From: Ferrimonas balearica
GTDB taxonomy: Bacteria; Pseudomonadota; Gammaproteobacteria; Enterobacterales; Shewanellaceae
Direction: 5' to 3'
Length of the DNA stretch: 64,000 nucleotides
Assembly: GCF_019802085.1 (NCBI RefSeq)
Contig: NZ_JAHVHV010000002.1
Span: 372,001-436,000 of the forward strand
Shown: piece after piece, positions 1-9,970 of the stretch
Layout: each line of letters begins with the position of its first letter
Position numbering within the stretch: the first letter of the stretch is position 1
Notes under the pieces: model-generated
What the model was told of the DNA's origin: nothing
Databases searched by the model: none
Seen by the model: only the letters and a program-made list of their open reading frames with translations
Translations under genes and position numbers: made by a program

Positions 1-593
1 CTGGAGAGCAGTCCCGCCGCCAGACCGTAGGCGATGAGCGCCAGGCCGCAGTAGCCGAAATAGTGCCCCGCCAGTTGCCGCTCCTGGTACTGCTGGCGGG
101 CGTAGTAGATCATCGCCAGGCCCGCTACGGCGCTGGCCCCCAGGCCAAAGATCCAGCGGGTCAGCTGAGCGGCCAGCTTCAGGAAAGCGTCGAGCTCCAT
201 CAGCGGGAAGCTGGCCACCAGGTGCAGCACAAACACCGCCTGGGCGACCGCCAGGCTGGCCAGGGCCCAGGGCTTGCGGGCCAGGCCGGTGATCACCAGC
301 ATCTTCCAGGCAAACCAGGCCATGGCCAGGAAAGAGAACCACAGCTTGAGCACCCGCAGGATCTTCATCTCCGACCACCACAGCATGGGGGTGTGAGGGG
401 CCATCAGCTGGATGTAGAGTTCGGACCATTCGTGGAAGGCGTGGATAAAGCCGAAGGCCGCCAAAGCGGGCAGGGCGGAGGCGATGGCCAGCTGACTCAG
501 GCGAAGGTTGCGAAAGGCGATCACGCAGCCGATGGTGAAGAACACCAGGCCGTAGAACAGGTAGATGTTAAACGTCAGCAGGGTATCGAGCAC
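1..593 (-). CDS. Membrane sensor N-terminal region, partial
   Basis: The reading frame runs from a GTG at 593 down to the window edge, giving 197 residues of an unfinished protein. A strong GGAGG ribosome site sits just before the GTG. About six hydrophobic segments are visible (near residues 5-27, 36-53, 82-102, 109-129, 145-164 and 178-196), with a charged loop containing HEWSEL between the second and third. Such N-terminal membrane blocks often precede histidine-kinase or GGDEF output domains, but the output domain lies outside the window, so the function is open. It is transcribed away from the chromate transporter across a 174 bp gap. Confidence 0.6.
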   Translation of the reverse strand, partial: MLDTLLTFNIYLFYGLVFFTIGCVIAFRNLRLSQLAIASALPALAAFGFIHAFHEWSELYIQLMAPHTPMLWWSEMKILRVLKLWFSFLAMAWFAWKMLVITGLARKPWALASLAVAQAVFVLHLVASFPLMELDAFLKLAAQLTRWIFGLGASAVAGLAMIYYARQQYQERQLAGHYFGYCGLALIAYGLAAGLLS

Positions 594-767
594 GGTTACC
601 TCCCCAAGCCTGGCAGTATGGCGGCAAGTCGACGGAGGTTTCTGTGAGGTAACGGGGAGTTTTCAAGTCGAACGCGGTTATGTGAGGGCTTCTGCCATCG
701 GGCCGTCATCCTGCTGTCATAAAATGCGATAAAATACCGGGACTTTGCCCATGAATTTGTCTTTGCT

Positions 768-1922
768 GTGAAATCGATCTGGTCCCTGTTTGTTCAGTTT
801 TTGATGCTGGGTTGCGTCAGCTTCGGCGGCCCGGCCGCCCACATCGGCTACTTTCGCAAGAAGTTTGTCGAACAGGAAAAGTGGCTGGATGACGCCGCCT
901 ACGGCCGCCTGGTGGCCCTCTCCCAGTTCCTGCCCGGCCCCGGATCCAGCCAGGTGGGCTTTGCCCTGGGCTACCGCCGTGCCGGCGTGCCCGGTGCCCT
1001 GGTGGCCTTTGTGGGTTTCACCCTGCCCTCGTTCATTCTGCTCTACCTGCTGGCGACCCTGAGCGTCGATGCCCTGGATAGCCCGGTGATGGGGGCGGTG
1101 ATCCACGGCCTCAAGCTGCTGGCGGTGGTGGTGGTGGCCGATGCCGTGTTGGGGATGAGCCGCAGTTTCTGTCAAACGGCGCTGCACTGGGCGCTGGCCA
1201 TCTTCAGTGCCGCGGTGTTGCTGGTGCTGCCCGGCTTGGCCGCGCAGCTGTCGGTGCTGGGGATCGCGGTCTTGGTCGCGGCCTGGCAGGCGCCCACATC
1301 CATTGCGACGCCCCCCGAAACCCCGCCGCGGGTGCAATGGTTGCCGTTGCTGCTGCTGGTATTGGCGGTGGGGGTGGCCTTGATGCCCGCCTCCGGTCTG
1401 ATGCACCGGATCTACGCCGACTTCTTCCAGGCCGGCGCCCTGGTGTTCGGCGGCGGTCACGTGGTGCTGCCGCTGTTGCAGGAGACCACCGGGGAGCTGA
1501 TAACCCCGGATCGCTTCCTGACCGGCTACGCCGCCGCCCAGGCGGTGCCCGGGCCCATGTTCACCCTGGCCACCTTCCTGGGGGCGGATCTGGCGCCGGA
1601 AGCGCCGCTGCTGGGGGCCGCGCTGGCCACCGTGGCGCTGTTCCTGCCGGGCCTTCTGCTGGTGCTGGTGCTCTACCACGGCTGGGAGGCGCTGGCGTCC
1701 CGACCCCGGGTGGCGGCTGCGGCGGCGGGGATCAACGCCGCAGTGGTGGGCCTGCTGCTCAGCGCGCTCTATCAGCCGGTGTTCATCAGCGCGGTGTTCG
1801 ACGCCGCCGACATGGCGATGGTGGTGGTGGGCCTCTACCTGCTCAAGCAACGAAAGCTGCCCATCCTCTGGCTGATTCTGGCAATGCTGGCCATGAGCCT
1901 GGCCCGCTGGGCCCTGGTGTAA
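768..1922 (+). CDS. chrA: Chromate transporter ChrA (CHR family, two-domain form)
   Basis: This 384-residue inner-membrane protein has the two homologous halves of long-chain CHR proteins. The first half carries FGGPAAHIGYF (about residues 20-30) and the QFLPGPGSSQ motif (about 55-64). The second half repeats the pattern with FGGGHVVLPLL and QAVPGPMFTLATFLG. Family members export chromate, usually by proton exchange, and are sometimes general sulfate or oxyanion transporters. The GTG start is followed directly by MKSIWSLF, the expected beginning of the first helix. No chrB-like regulator is adjacent, so a role in chromate resistance is inferred from family only. Confidence 0.9.
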   Translation: MKSIWSLFVQFLMLGCVSFGGPAAHIGYFRKKFVEQEKWLDDAAYGRLVALSQFLPGPGSSQVGFALGYRRAGVPGALVAFVGFTLPSFILLYLLATLSVDALDSPVMGAVIHGLKLLAVVVVADAVLGMSRSFCQTALHWALAIFSAAVLLVLPGLAAQLSVLGIAVLVAAWQAPTSIATPPETPPRVQWLPLLLLVLAVGVALMPASGLMHRIYADFFQAGALVFGGGHVVLPLLQETTGELITPDRFLTGYAAAQAVPGPMFTLATFLGADLAPEAPLLGAALATVALFLPGLLLVLVLYHGWEALASRPRVAAAAAGINAAVVGLLLSALYQPVFISAVFDAADMAMVVVGLYLLKQRKLPILWLILAMLAMSLARWALV

Positions 1923-2050
1923 CCCCGCTATGCAGAACACACAGGGCGCCGATCACGAGCCATCCCGGGCGATCCCTATCCGCTACAGCTTGTCAAACGG
2001 CTCAGTGTCTGGCCGGTGCGGCTGGGCTGCTCTAGGATGGGAGTCTCCTT

Positions 2051-3484
2051 ATGGCTCGTCCGGTGGCGCCCGGGCCGGCCCCAAGCACACGGCGGAACCC
2101 CACCATGCCCCAGACTCCAATCCCCGATACCGGCCCGTATGAAACCGCCCTGCTCAGCAGCGTGAAGGCGGGGGATGGCGTGCGCCTGGTGGCCCTGCTC
2201 AGCGGCATGCCGGTCACCCTGGTGGGGCCGATTTTGCGGGGTTTGGAGCCGGGGCAGGCGGTGGCCTTCTGGACCCTGTTGGCCAAGGACCATCCCCGGC
2301 AGGCGGCGGACATGCTCGATCACCTGCCGGATCCCCACATCGCCACCCTGCTGCAGGCACTGCCCGACGAGTTGGGGGCCCAGTTGCTGGAGGAGATGGA
2401 GTCCGATGACCGCTGCGACGTGATGGCGCTGCTGGACGCCCCCACCTGGATGGGTCTCAAGCACCACCTGCCCGAGGCCCTGCAGCTGGAGTGGGGGCAA
2501 CTGCGACAGTACGAGGCCGACGTCACCGGCAGCATCCTGAAAACCGAGCGCCTGGCCCTGTCCCACCAGGCCACGGTGGCAGATCTGGTCGAGGCGTTGC
2601 GTCAGCGGGATGAACAGATCGAGCATTTCGAAACCCGTTACCTCTACCTCTACGACGACCAGGGCCGGCATTTCGGCGCCGTGCCTTTGAGGCGTCTGTT
2701 GCTCGAGCCGGGCCACCGGCAACTGCGGGACTGGGTGGACACTGGGGTGCCCACGGTGACCCCCGAACTGCCCATCGCCGAGCTTAAGGGGGTGTTTGAC
2801 CACGTGCGCTACTCGGTGCTGCCGGTGGTGGACGACCAGGGCAAGCTTCAGGGGGTGGTGGACCAGCAGGATTTGCAGGAGGCGCTGTTCGAGGAGGCGG
2901 AGAAGGCCTCACTGGAGCGGGGCGGGATCTTCGGCGGTGAGGAGCTGCGCAGCATGCCCCTGGCCAGTCGGGGCCTCAGGCGGCTGGCGTTTTTGTTGCC
3001 CTCGGTGGTGCTGAGCTACGCCGCGGTGTCAGTGATCGCCTGGTACGAGCCGGTGTTGGAGGAGTTGGTGATCCTGGCGGCCTTCCTGCCCCTGGTGGCC
3101 AACCTCTCCGGGGCGGTGGGCAACCAGGCGGTGGCGGTCTCCATCCGGGAGCTGGCGGTGGATCGCATCGGCACCGGCGCCGTGGGCAAGGTGGTGCGCA
3201 AGGAGTGGCCCATCGGATTGATGGTGGGTCTGGTGATCGGTGGGGTGTTGTCGCTGCTGGCCCTGTTGCGTGGCAGCGCTGAGCCGGCGCTGCCGCTGGT
3301 GGTCGGTGGGGCCTACGCCCTCTCCAGCATGGTGGCGGTGCTGCTCGGTGGGGCCCTGCCATTGTGGCTGCGCCGATGGGGGATGGATCCGGCGATGCTG
3401 GCCAGCCCGGTGCTGACCACCTTGACCGACGCCACCGCCTTCTTCCTGGTGCTCTTCCTGGCCCAGTGGGTGCTGTTGGGGTGA
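2051..3484 (+). CDS. mgtE: Magnesium transporter MgtE
   Basis: The 477-residue product has the MgtE order: an N-terminal helical domain (about 20-130), two CBS domains (about 150-270) and a five-helix C-terminal channel. The channel includes PLVANLSGAVGNQAV (about 345-360) and a late helix with SPVLTTLTDATAFF, whose Asp matches the conserved pore Asp. MgtE gates Mg2+ entry by sensing cytoplasmic Mg2+ through the N and CBS domains. ATG 2051 was chosen because GGAG lies 8 bp upstream. A second ATG at 2105 lacks a good ribosome site but would still leave all domains intact. A strong terminator follows. Confidence 0.92.
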   Translation: MARPVAPGPAPSTRRNPTMPQTPIPDTGPYETALLSSVKAGDGVRLVALLSGMPVTLVGPILRGLEPGQAVAFWTLLAKDHPRQAADMLDHLPDPHIATLLQALPDELGAQLLEEMESDDRCDVMALLDAPTWMGLKHHLPEALQLEWGQLRQYEADVTGSILKTERLALSHQATVADLVEALRQRDEQIEHFETRYLYLYDDQGRHFGAVPLRRLLLEPGHRQLRDWVDTGVPTVTPELPIAELKGVFDHVRYSVLPVVDDQGKLQGVVDQQDLQEALFEEAEKASLERGGIFGGEELRSMPLASRGLRRLAFLLPSVVLSYAAVSVIAWYEPVLEELVILAAFLPLVANLSGAVGNQAVAVSIRELAVDRIGTGAVGKVVRKEWPIGLMVGLVIGGVLSLLALLRGSAEPALPLVVGGAYALSSMVAVLLGGALPLWLRRWGMDPAMLASPVLTTLTDATAFFLVLFLAQWVLLG

Positions 3485-3497
3485 TGCGGTGAAAACC

Positions 3498-3529
3498 AAA
3501 ACGGGCGCCATTCGGCGCCCGTTTTGTTT
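3498..3529. terminator. Bidirectional terminator between mgtE and anmK
   Basis: A 12 bp perfect stem (3498-3509 with 3514-3525) has a 4-base loop. It is flanked by A-rich sequence on the left and T-rich sequence on the right, so it can terminate both convergent genes. Confidence 0.85.
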
Positions 3530-3533
3530 GGGT

Positions 3534-4637
3534 CTATTGGGCCGGGTACCAGCCCCCCAGCACCGCTTCGCGCTTGGCGCCGGTGACCGCCGGCAGGTTG
3601 CTGGGCAGGCCATTGAGGTGACGCCAGGCCAGCCAGGCAAAGGCGGTGGCCTCCACCCACTTGGGGGACAGCCCCAGGGCCTCGGTGGTGTCCAGGGCAA
3701 AGCCGGGCAGGGCGGTGGCCAGGGACCGGCGCAGGGTGTCGTTGAAGGCGCCGCCGCCGCAGAGGTAGATCTCCCCCTGCTGGGCGTGGGCCCGGGCCCC
3801 CTGGGCGATGGTTTCCACCGTCAGCGCCAACAGGGTGGCCATCACGTCCTCGGCGGGCAGGTTGGCGTCGCTTTGCAGGTGGCCCCGCAGCCAGCTGGCG
3901 TTGAACAGCTCCCGGCCAGTGCTCTTGGGTGCCGGTTGGGCGAAGTAGGGATGGCTGAGCAGGCGGGTGAGCAGCGCCGGATTGACCTGACCGGAGGCGG
4001 CGATGGCCCCCTTGTCATCGAACGGCTGACTGAACTGCTCCCGGGCCCAGGCGTCCATCAGGGTATTACCGGGGCCGGTGTCGAAGCCCACCACGTCGCT
4101 CTTGTCGCCGGGCAGGCAGGTGAGGTTGGCGATGCCGCCGATATTGAGGATCATCCGCGGTCGGTTGGTGGCAAATAGCGCCTGATGGAAGGCGGGCACC
4201 AGGGGCGCACCCTGGCCCCCCAGGGCGATGTCCTTGCGGCGAAAATCCGCCACCACGTCGATGCCGGTGGCGGCCGCCAGGGTGCTGGGGCAGCCCAACT
4301 GCAGGGTAAAGGCGTGGGGGCCCTCCGGCATGTGACGCACCGTCTGGCCGTGGCTGCCGATGGCGGCCACCTCATCCGCCGGCACCTCGGCGATGGCCAG
4401 CAGGTTGTGCACCGCCTCGGCAAAGGCCAGGGCAATGGCCCGATCGGCCCGGCCCATGCGGTCGATCTCCTTATCGTGGGGAGTGCACAGGCGGTGCAGC
4501 TCCGCCAACAGCGGCGGCGGGATCTCGATGCTGTGGTGCGCCTTGAGGCTGGGCTGGCCGTGTTCATCGAAGGCCACCAGCACGGCGTCGATGCCGTCCA
4601 TCGAGGTGCCGGACATCAGGCCGATGCAGTAGGTCAT
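3534..4637 (-). CDS. anmK: Anhydro-N-acetylmuramic acid kinase
   Basis: The 367-residue protein begins with the family signature [12 protein letters not shown] at residues 6-17, an ATP phosphate-binding loop. It also has the GSHGQTV and NIGGIAN motifs expected of AnmK. The enzyme phosphorylates and opens 1,6-anhydroMurNAc recovered from peptidoglycan turnover, giving MurNAc-6-P. Its start overlaps the stop of the upstream murein peptidase gene by 4 bp (ATGA), so the two are translationally coupled and both act in cell-wall metabolism or recycling. Confidence 0.94.
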   Translation of the reverse strand: MTYCIGLMSGTSMDGIDAVLVAFDEHGQPSLKAHHSIEIPPPLLAELHRLCTPHDKEIDRMGRADRAIALAFAEAVHNLLAIAEVPADEVAAIGSHGQTVRHMPEGPHAFTLQLGCPSTLAAATGIDVVADFRRKDIALGGQGAPLVPAFHQALFATNRPRMILNIGGIANLTCLPGDKSDVVGFDTGPGNTLMDAWAREQFSQPFDDKGAIAASGQVNPALLTRLLSHPYFAQPAPKSTGRELFNASWLRGHLQSDANLPAEDVMATLLALTVETIAQGARAHAQQGEIYLCGGGAFNDTLRRSLATALPGFALDTTEALGLSPKWVEATAFAWLAWRHLNGLPSNLPAVTGAKREAVLGGWYPAQ

Positions 4638-6004
4638 GGCTGTTCCTCTTGGGCAGCGGGCTCCATCGCCAGCAGGATCGATTGGCGGTGCGCCAGCTGG
4701 GCCAGGCGCTGCTCGCTCAGCTCGGTAAAGGCGGCCCGCTCGCTGTCGGCGATGGGGCGAGATTCCGGCAGCTTGACGGTGCGGGGGTTGCGGTGCACCC
4801 CGTTGACCAGAAACTCGTAGTGCAGGTGGGCGCCGGTGACCCGACCGGTGGCCCCCAGCTTGCCGATGGTCTGGCCCTGGCGGACCCGCTGGCCCTTGCG
4901 CACACTGCGTTTGGACAGGTGCAGGTACTTGGTCACGTAGGTGTTGGAGTGTTTGATGAACACGTAGTGGCCGTTGTACTGGTTGTAGCTGGAGGCCACC
5001 ACGGTGCCGTCGCCGGCGGCCATGATGGGGGTGCCCACCGGGGCCACGTAATCGGTGCCGTTGTGGGGGCGGACCCGGCCGGTTACCGGGTGCAGCCGGC
5101 GGGGGTTGAAGTTGGAGCTGACGTAGTTGAACTGCACCGGCGCCCGCAAGAAGGCCTTGCGCATGGCGTTGCCGGTCTCGTTGTAGTAGTTGCCGTCGCT
5201 GTAGCGCACCGCGCGGAAGGTCTCCCCCTGGTTGGAAAACTCCGCCACCAGGATGTCGCCGTCACCGACAAACTGCCCCTCGATGTAATCCTGCTCGTAG
5301 ATCACCGCGAAGTGGTCGCCGGCGCGGATGTCCAAGGCGAAGTCGACGTCCCAGCCGAAGATCCCCGCCAGGCGCATGATCTGGTTAGCGGAGAGGCCCG
5401 CGCCCACGGCGGCGTTCCAGAAGTTGGAGGTGATCTCGGCGCTGGCAAAGAACTGGCGCTTCTCCACCGCCTTCTCCTCCACCGTCTCCAGGAAGCCGCT
5501 CTCGTCCCGGCTCACCTTGAGGGTGCGCTGACCGTCGATGGCGTAGCTCAGCGCCGCCAACGTCTCCCCTTCGAAGCCCAGCTCAATCACCTGGCCGGGC
5601 ATTATCTTCACCAGGGTCTGGCCCGCCTGGGGCAGCTGGCTGATGGCATGGAGGGTCTGGGGGGAGAGGCCGGCGCGGTCAAACAGCCGGGCCAGGCTGT
5701 CCCCGGCGCGCACCTCGAAGGGGCGCCACTCCAGGCGGGGGTTTTCGGCCGCGGCCAGAGAAGGCGGCAGGCTCAATCCCAGGTCATGCCGGGTGTGGGT
5801 GGGGATGGGGTCACTGTGGCGTGCCGCCAGGGTTTTGCCCGAGGGCAGCATCAGGGCCACCAGCACCAGAAAGAGGCTGAGCAGGATGAGCCCCTGGTGC
5901 GGGCCGGGGAGGGTTCGGTAGAGGCCCCACATCCGTCGGCCGAGGCCGGGCAGGGGGGCGGTTCGCTTGCGATTGATCGCAGGACGGGCCTGGCTTCGAG
6001 ACAC
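4634..6004 (-). CDS. M23 murein DD-endopeptidase (MepM-like)
   Basis: The 456-residue protein has a cytoplasmic basic N-terminus, one membrane anchor (about 38-54), and an OapA/LysM-like region (about 92-145). A C-terminal LytM/M23 zinc peptidase domain (about 300-410) follows. Zinc ligands are visible as HNGTD (H314, D318) and GAHLHYEF (H393, H395). MepM-type enzymes cleave D-Ala-mDAP crosslinks to allow wall growth. The start is GTG. It is the first gene of a two-gene operon with anmK and is divergent from tyrS, an arrangement common in Shewanella-type genomes. Confidence 0.9.
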   Translation of the reverse strand: MSRSQARPAINRKRTAPLPGLGRRMWGLYRTLPGPHQGLILLSLFLVLVALMLPSGKTLAARHSDPIPTHTRHDLGLSLPPSLAAAENPRLEWRPFEVRAGDSLARLFDRAGLSPQTLHAISQLPQAGQTLVKIMPGQVIELGFEGETLAALSYAIDGQRTLKVSRDESGFLETVEEKAVEKRQFFASAEITSNFWNAAVGAGLSANQIMRLAGIFGWDVDFALDIRAGDHFAVIYEQDYIEGQFVGDGDILVAEFSNQGETFRAVRYSDGNYYNETGNAMRKAFLRAPVQFNYVSSNFNPRRLHPVTGRVRPHNGTDYVAPVGTPIMAAGDGTVVASSYNQYNGHYVFIKHSNTYVTKYLHLSKRSVRKGQRVRQGQTIGKLGATGRVTGAHLHYEFLVNGVHRNPRTVKLPESRPIADSERAAFTELSEQRLAQLAHRQSILLAMEPAAQEEQP

Positions 6005-6142
6005 TTTCCTTATTCTCTACAGTCAGTTGAACAAAGACCCCAAGGGCAGCTTGGCGACGCTATCCTACACCCTTTTATTTATAGGTGCTAACCAGTAACA
6101 TTATCCGCTTTGTTAGCAGATTCAAACCAAGCGGAACCTTGT

Positions 6143-7330
6143 ATGACTGATTTGGATAAGGCGTTGGCGGAGATCTGTCGGGGCACCGACGAGATCCTGC
6201 TGGAAGAGGAGCTGGTGGCCAAGCTGAAGTTGGGCCGTCCTCTGCGGGTGAAGCTGGGCGCTGATCCCACCGCCCCGGATATCCACCTGGGTCACACGGT
6301 GATCCTCAACAAGCTGCGTCAGTTCCAGGCCCTCGGCCACGAAGTGATCTTCCTGATCGGCGACTTCACCGGCATGGTGGGCGACCCGTCCGGCAAGAAC
6401 AGCACCCGTCCCCCGCTGACCCGGGAGCAGGTGCTGGCCAACGCCGAGACCTACAAGGAGCAGGTGTACAAGATCCTGGATCCCGCCAAGACCCGCATCG
6501 AGTTCAACTCCTCCTGGTTGGGGGAGCTGGGCGCCGAGGGGATGCTGCGTCTGGCCTCCCAGCAGACCGTGGCCCGGATGCTGGAGCGGGACGACTTTAA
6601 GAAGCGCTACGGCAGCGGCCAGTCCATCGCCATCCACGAGTTCATGTACCCGCTGCTGCAGGGCTACGACTCCGTGGCCCTGGAGGCTGACGTGGAGCTG
6701 GGCGGTACCGATCAGAAGTTCAACCTGCTGATGGGCCGTGAGCTGCAGAAGGCCGCCGGCCAGGAGCGTCAGGTGGTGATCACCATGCCGCTGCTGGTGG
6801 GGCTGGACGGCGTCAAGAAGATGTCCAAGTCCGCCCATAACTACATCGGTGTCAGCGACGCGCCCACCGAGATGTTCGGCAAGATCATGTCCATCTCCGA
6901 TGACCTGATGTGGAACTACTACGAGCTGCTCTCCTTCCGTCCTTTGGAGGAGATCGAGGGGCTCAAGGCCGAGGTGGCCGGCGGCGCCAACCCCCGGGAC
7001 GTGAAGATCGCCCTGGCCAAGGAGATCATCGCCCGCTTCCACGACGAGGCGGCGGCAGAGGCGGCCCACGCCGACTTCACCCAGCGCTTCTCCAAGAACG
7101 CCATGCCCGACGAGATGCCGGAGCTGGAGTTTGCCGCCGGGGTGGCCATCGCCAACCTGCTCAAGGACGCCGGCCTGGTGAACACCACCTCCGACGCCAT
7201 GCGGATGATCAAGCAGGGCGCGGCCAAGATCGACGGCGAGAAGATCGCCGACACCAAGCTGGTGCCCGAAGCCGGCACCGCGGTGTACCAGGTGGGCAAG
7301 CGCAAGTTCGCCCGCATCACCCTGAAGTGA
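6143..7330 (+). CDS. tyrS: Tyrosine--tRNA ligase
   Basis: The product is a class I synthetase of 395 residues. The HIGH-type motif is HLGH (48-51), KMSKS is at 226-230, and the C-terminus has an S4 RNA-binding domain. The length and the MTDLDKAL start fit the shorter TyrRS type found in Pseudomonas and Shewanella rather than the 424-residue E. coli TyrS. ATG 6143 is preferred over an in-frame TTG at 6110 because family members begin close to this point. A rho-independent terminator follows 18 bp after the stop. Confidence 0.95.
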   Translation: MTDLDKALAEICRGTDEILLEEELVAKLKLGRPLRVKLGADPTAPDIHLGHTVILNKLRQFQALGHEVIFLIGDFTGMVGDPSGKNSTRPPLTREQVLANAETYKEQVYKILDPAKTRIEFNSSWLGELGAEGMLRLASQQTVARMLERDDFKKRYGSGQSIAIHEFMYPLLQGYDSVALEADVELGGTDQKFNLLMGRELQKAAGQERQVVITMPLLVGLDGVKKMSKSAHNYIGVSDAPTEMFGKIMSISDDLMWNYYELLSFRPLEEIEGLKAEVAGGANPRDVKIALAKEIIARFHDEAAAEAAHADFTQRFSKNAMPDEMPELEFAAGVAIANLLKDAGLVNTTSDAMRMIKQGAAKIDGEKIADTKLVPEAGTAVYQVGKRKFARITLK

Positions 7331-7347
7331 TCTGACCGATGATTTGT

Positions 7348-7380
7348 AAGGCCGCCCCGGTTTCCGGTGCGGCCTTTTTA
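7348..7380 (+). terminator. tyrS terminator
   Basis: The arms AAGGCCGC and GCGGCCTT (7348-7355, 7369-7376) form a hairpin with a smaller inner stem, followed by a T run. Confidence 0.8.
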
Positions 7381-7394
7381 TTGGGAGCCCTGTA

Positions 7395-7964
7395 ATGAAC
7401 GAACAACTGCGCCGCATGCGCGCCGGTGAGCCCTACCAGGGGATGGACCCGGCCCTGGTGGCCCTGAGGATGGCGGCCCGACAGCGCTGTCGGCAACTGA
7501 ACGATCACGACATGGCGGATCAGGCCGGCCGTCAGGCCCTGGCGGCCCAGCTGTTCGAGGCCTGCGGCGACAACCTCTGGCTGGAAGCGCCCTTCCAGTG
7601 CGACTACGGCGGCCAGATCCGGCTGGGGAGCAACGTCTTTATCAATATGGACTGCGTCATCCTCGACTGCGCCCCGGTCACCCTGGGGAACAACGTGTTG
7701 CTGGGGCCCAAGGTGCAGATTTACACCCCCTGCCACCCGCTGGAGGCCGAGCCCCGGCGCGACGGGGTGGAGTGGGCCAAGCCGGTGACCCTGGGGGACG
7801 ACGTCTGGGTTGGGGGCGGCGCCATTCTCTGCCCCGGGGTGACGGTAGGAGACCGGGCGGTGATCGCCGCCGGTGCCGTGGTCACCAAGGATGTGCCGCC
7901 GGATACCCTGGTGGGGGGCAACCCCGCCCGGGTGATCCGCGAAGGCCTCAACCCGGCCCCCTGA
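7395..7964 (+). CDS. Sugar O-acetyltransferase, Maa/NodL family
   Basis: The 189-residue protein has the N-terminal helical cap of maltose acetyltransferases (MRAGEPY at about 8-14). Hexapeptide repeats of the left-handed beta-helix type follow (about 70-185), including VGGGAILCPGVTVGD, AAGAVVTKDVP and GNPARVI. The catalytic His is likely in YTPCHPLEAE. Relatives transfer acetyl from acetyl-CoA to the 6-hydroxyl of sugars, but the exact acceptor cannot be read from sequence. It stands alone between two terminators. Confidence 0.88.
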   Translation: MNEQLRRMRAGEPYQGMDPALVALRMAARQRCRQLNDHDMADQAGRQALAAQLFEACGDNLWLEAPFQCDYGGQIRLGSNVFINMDCVILDCAPVTLGNNVLLGPKVQIYTPCHPLEAEPRRDGVEWAKPVTLGDDVWVGGGAILCPGVTVGDRAVIAAGAVVTKDVPPDTLVGGNPARVIREGLNPAP

Positions 7965-7966
7965 AC

Positions 7967-7997
7967 AAAAAACGCCGCCCTTTTGGGCGGCGTTTTG
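7967..7997. terminator. Bidirectional terminator between acetyltransferase and TDT transporter
   Basis: The arms AAAACGCCGCCC and GGGCGGCGTTTT form a perfect stem with a 4-base loop of T. It can serve both converging genes. Confidence 0.85.
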
Positions 7998-7999
7998 CT

Positions 8000-8962
8000 T
8001 CAGCGGCTTAGCGCTTCGGGACCGCTGGGCGGCTTGGGCCAGTAGGCGATGAGGTAGCGCAGGGCCACGTAGCAGACCACGGCGGCGGCCACCAGCAGCT
8101 CCAGATCCGCCAGGCGGTGCAACGCCTGGTGCTGGCTCAGACCCCAGCGCTCGAACAGGGCGGCGCAGTGGTACAGGGCGGTGGCGCCGATCACCATGGG
8201 GAAGGTGAAGGCGGCGTAGCCGGGGCTGAAGGGCAGGCGCATCAGGTGGAAGAACGCCAGGTAGACCAGGGCGGTCATCAGCAGGGCGATCCCCAGTAGC
8301 AGGGCCACCATCAGCGGCGAGGGGTCGTTCACCAGGTTCAGGTACCCCGCCAGGGAGAGGCTGGCCGGCGCCGCCAGGATGGCGATGGTCGGCTTGGCCG
8401 GATCCGGCACCTTGGTGTGGAAAATCAGCCGATAGAGCATCAGCGGCAGCATCAGGGCGTAGGCAATGAGCCCGCCGTAGAGCAGCACCGTCGCCAGGGG
8501 GCGCAGGGAGGGATCCGGGCAGGTGACCGCAGCGACGATGATCCCCACTGGCGGCACGAACCAGCTGGGCACCATGTGATGCCAGCCCGGCTCTTTGGCT
8601 CTGTGGTAGAGGAAGCCGGCCAGCAGCGCCAGGTGCAGCGCCACCGCCGCCAGCCACAGAAGCTGTCCCTGGAAGGGCAGGAAGCGGTAGAGGCTGACGG
8701 AGATCACCATGGCCGCCATGGCGAAGGTGGGGATAACGCTGCCCACCACGGCGTGGGAGACGTCCATCTTCAGCTGACCGGGGTTTAACAGGAACTTGGC
8801 CAGCAGCGCGGTCAACAGCAGGCCCCCCAGGCCGGCGCCGGCCAGTTGCCACAAACCGCTCGCGTCGAAGCGCCCCTCCAGGCAGTAGCCCAGGCTGGCG
8901 ATCCCCAGGGCCAGGCCGGCCAGCGGGGTAGGGATGCGGTTGAGTTGGGTGGCAAGTGACAT
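8000..8962 (-). CDS. TDT/SLAC1-family membrane transporter
   Basis: The 320-residue protein has about ten hydrophobic helices and fits the TehA/Mae1/SLAC1 (TDT) family of anion or dicarboxylate channels. ATG 8962 follows a GAGGAG ribosome site, whereas an in-frame start 45 bp further upstream lacks one. It is divergently transcribed from a LysR regulator across a 90 bp gap with a palindromic operator candidate, so control by that regulator is likely. Substrate is not readable (tellurite, sulfite or C4-dicarboxylate are family possibilities). Confidence 0.75.
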   Translation of the reverse strand: MSLATQLNRIPTPLAGLALGIASLGYCLEGRFDASGLWQLAGAGLGGLLLTALLAKFLLNPGQLKMDVSHAVVGSVIPTFAMAAMVISVSLYRFLPFQGQLLWLAAVALHLALLAGFLYHRAKEPGWHHMVPSWFVPPVGIIVAAVTCPDPSLRPLATVLLYGGLIAYALMLPLMLYRLIFHTKVPDPAKPTIAILAAPASLSLAGYLNLVNDPSPLMVALLLGIALLMTALVYLAFFHLMRLPFSPGYAAFTFPMVIGATALYHCAALFERWGLSQHQALHRLADLELLVAAAVVCYVALRYLIAYWPKPPSGPEALSR

Positions 8963-9012
8963 GACGAACTCCTCGATTGACGTCGCTATTGTGCCTCGCC
9001 CTAGCATTTAAT

Positions 9013-9028
9013 AATATCGAATGATATT
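9013..9028. promoter_or_regulatory. Palindromic operator candidate for the adjacent LysR regulator
   Basis: AATATC-GAAT-GATATT is a perfect 6+6 inverted repeat centred between the TDT and LysR genes. It has the AT-rich T-N11-A form typical of LysR-type binding sites. Confidence 0.5.
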
Positions 9029-9052
9029 TGATGCCGCGTATAGAGTTACTAA

Positions 9053-9925
9053 ATGGTGGATCTCTCCCTCAGGCAACTTCGGATCTTCGCCTCCGTGGCC
9101 CGCAGTGGCAACCTGGGCATAAGTGCCGAAGCGCTGTTTCTCACCCGGGGCGCCGTGTCCCAGGCGATCAAAGCGCTGGAGCAGCAGCTGGGGGTGGCGC
9201 TGTTTGACCGTCGGGCCCAGCGCCTGGTGCTCAACACCCAGGGCCGGCTGCTGCTGCCGATGGCGGAGGAGATGCTAGCCCGGGAGCAGGGGATGCTGGC
9301 CCTGTTCCAAAGCGGCGCCGGGGCCACGCCGCTGCGCCTGGGGGCCAGTGCCACCATCGGCAACTACCTGCTGCCCCGGTTGCTGGCCGAGCGCTGGCCC
9401 AAAACCTGGCCCTTGCCCCGGATCACCCTGGCCAACAGCCACCAGTTGCAGCAGCGCCTGACCACTTTCGAGCTCGACCTGGCGTTGGTGGAGAGCGACA
9501 GCCTGTTTGGCGAGCTGGTACGCCACCCCTGGCGGGAGGATGAGATGGTGGTGCTGGCGCCCGCCGAGCACCCCCTCGCCAATCGCACCGTGGGTTGGTC
9601 GCAACTGGCCGGGCAGGATTGGGTGTTGCGGGAGGTGATGTCCGGCAGCCGGGAGCAGTTTGATCACCACCTGGCCCCCAAGCTTGAGGAGTACCGGGTG
9701 GTGCTGGAGCTGGGGCAGCTGGAGGCGGTGGTGCAGGCGGTGGCCGCCGGATTGGGGTTGTCGCTGGTCTCCAACCTGGCGGCGGAGGCGGCTTTGGCCC
9801 AAGGGCGGGTGGCCCGGGTTCAGCTGCCCACCCCCCTGGTGCGGCGCTTGTCGCTGATGCACCCGCCGGGCAGCGAGCACCTGCCTCAACTGCAACGGGT
9901 GCTCACTGCCCTGGGCACGGGCTGA
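9053..9925 (+). CDS. LysR-family transcriptional regulator
   Basis: The 290-residue protein has an N-terminal winged helix-turn-helix (about 1-60, with FASVARSGNLGISAEALFLTRGAVSQAIKAL shown in part here) and a C-terminal periplasmic-binding-like effector domain (about 85-285). LysR regulators commonly control a divergent neighbour and themselves, which here would be the TDT transporter. The effector is unknown. Confidence 0.9.
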   Translation: MVDLSLRQLRIFASVARSGNLGISAEALFLTRGAVSQAIKALEQQLGVALFDRRAQRLVLNTQGRLLLPMAEEMLAREQGMLALFQSGAGATPLRLGASATIGNYLLPRLLAERWPKTWPLPRITLANSHQLQQRLTTFELDLALVESDSLFGELVRHPWREDEMVVLAPAEHPLANRTVGWSQLAGQDWVLREVMSGSREQFDHHLAPKLEEYRVVLELGQLEAVVQAVAAGLGLSLVSNLAAEAALAQGRVARVQLPTPLVRRLSLMHPPGSEHLPQLQRVLTALGTG

Positions 9926-9970
9926 GCGGCCCTTGGCTACACTTGCGCCAAACAACAAAGGAGACGCGGC

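Noticed and set aside
717-1940. Long minus-strand frame over the chrA gene
   Set aside because: It is the antisense shadow of a GC-rich gene. It is low complexity (Gln/His/Arg-rich), has no ribosome site and matches no family pattern.
4649-6091. 480-residue plus-strand frame over the M23 peptidase gene
   Set aside because: Antisense shadow with repetitive Val/Gly/His composition. The opposite strand has clear zinc peptidase motifs.
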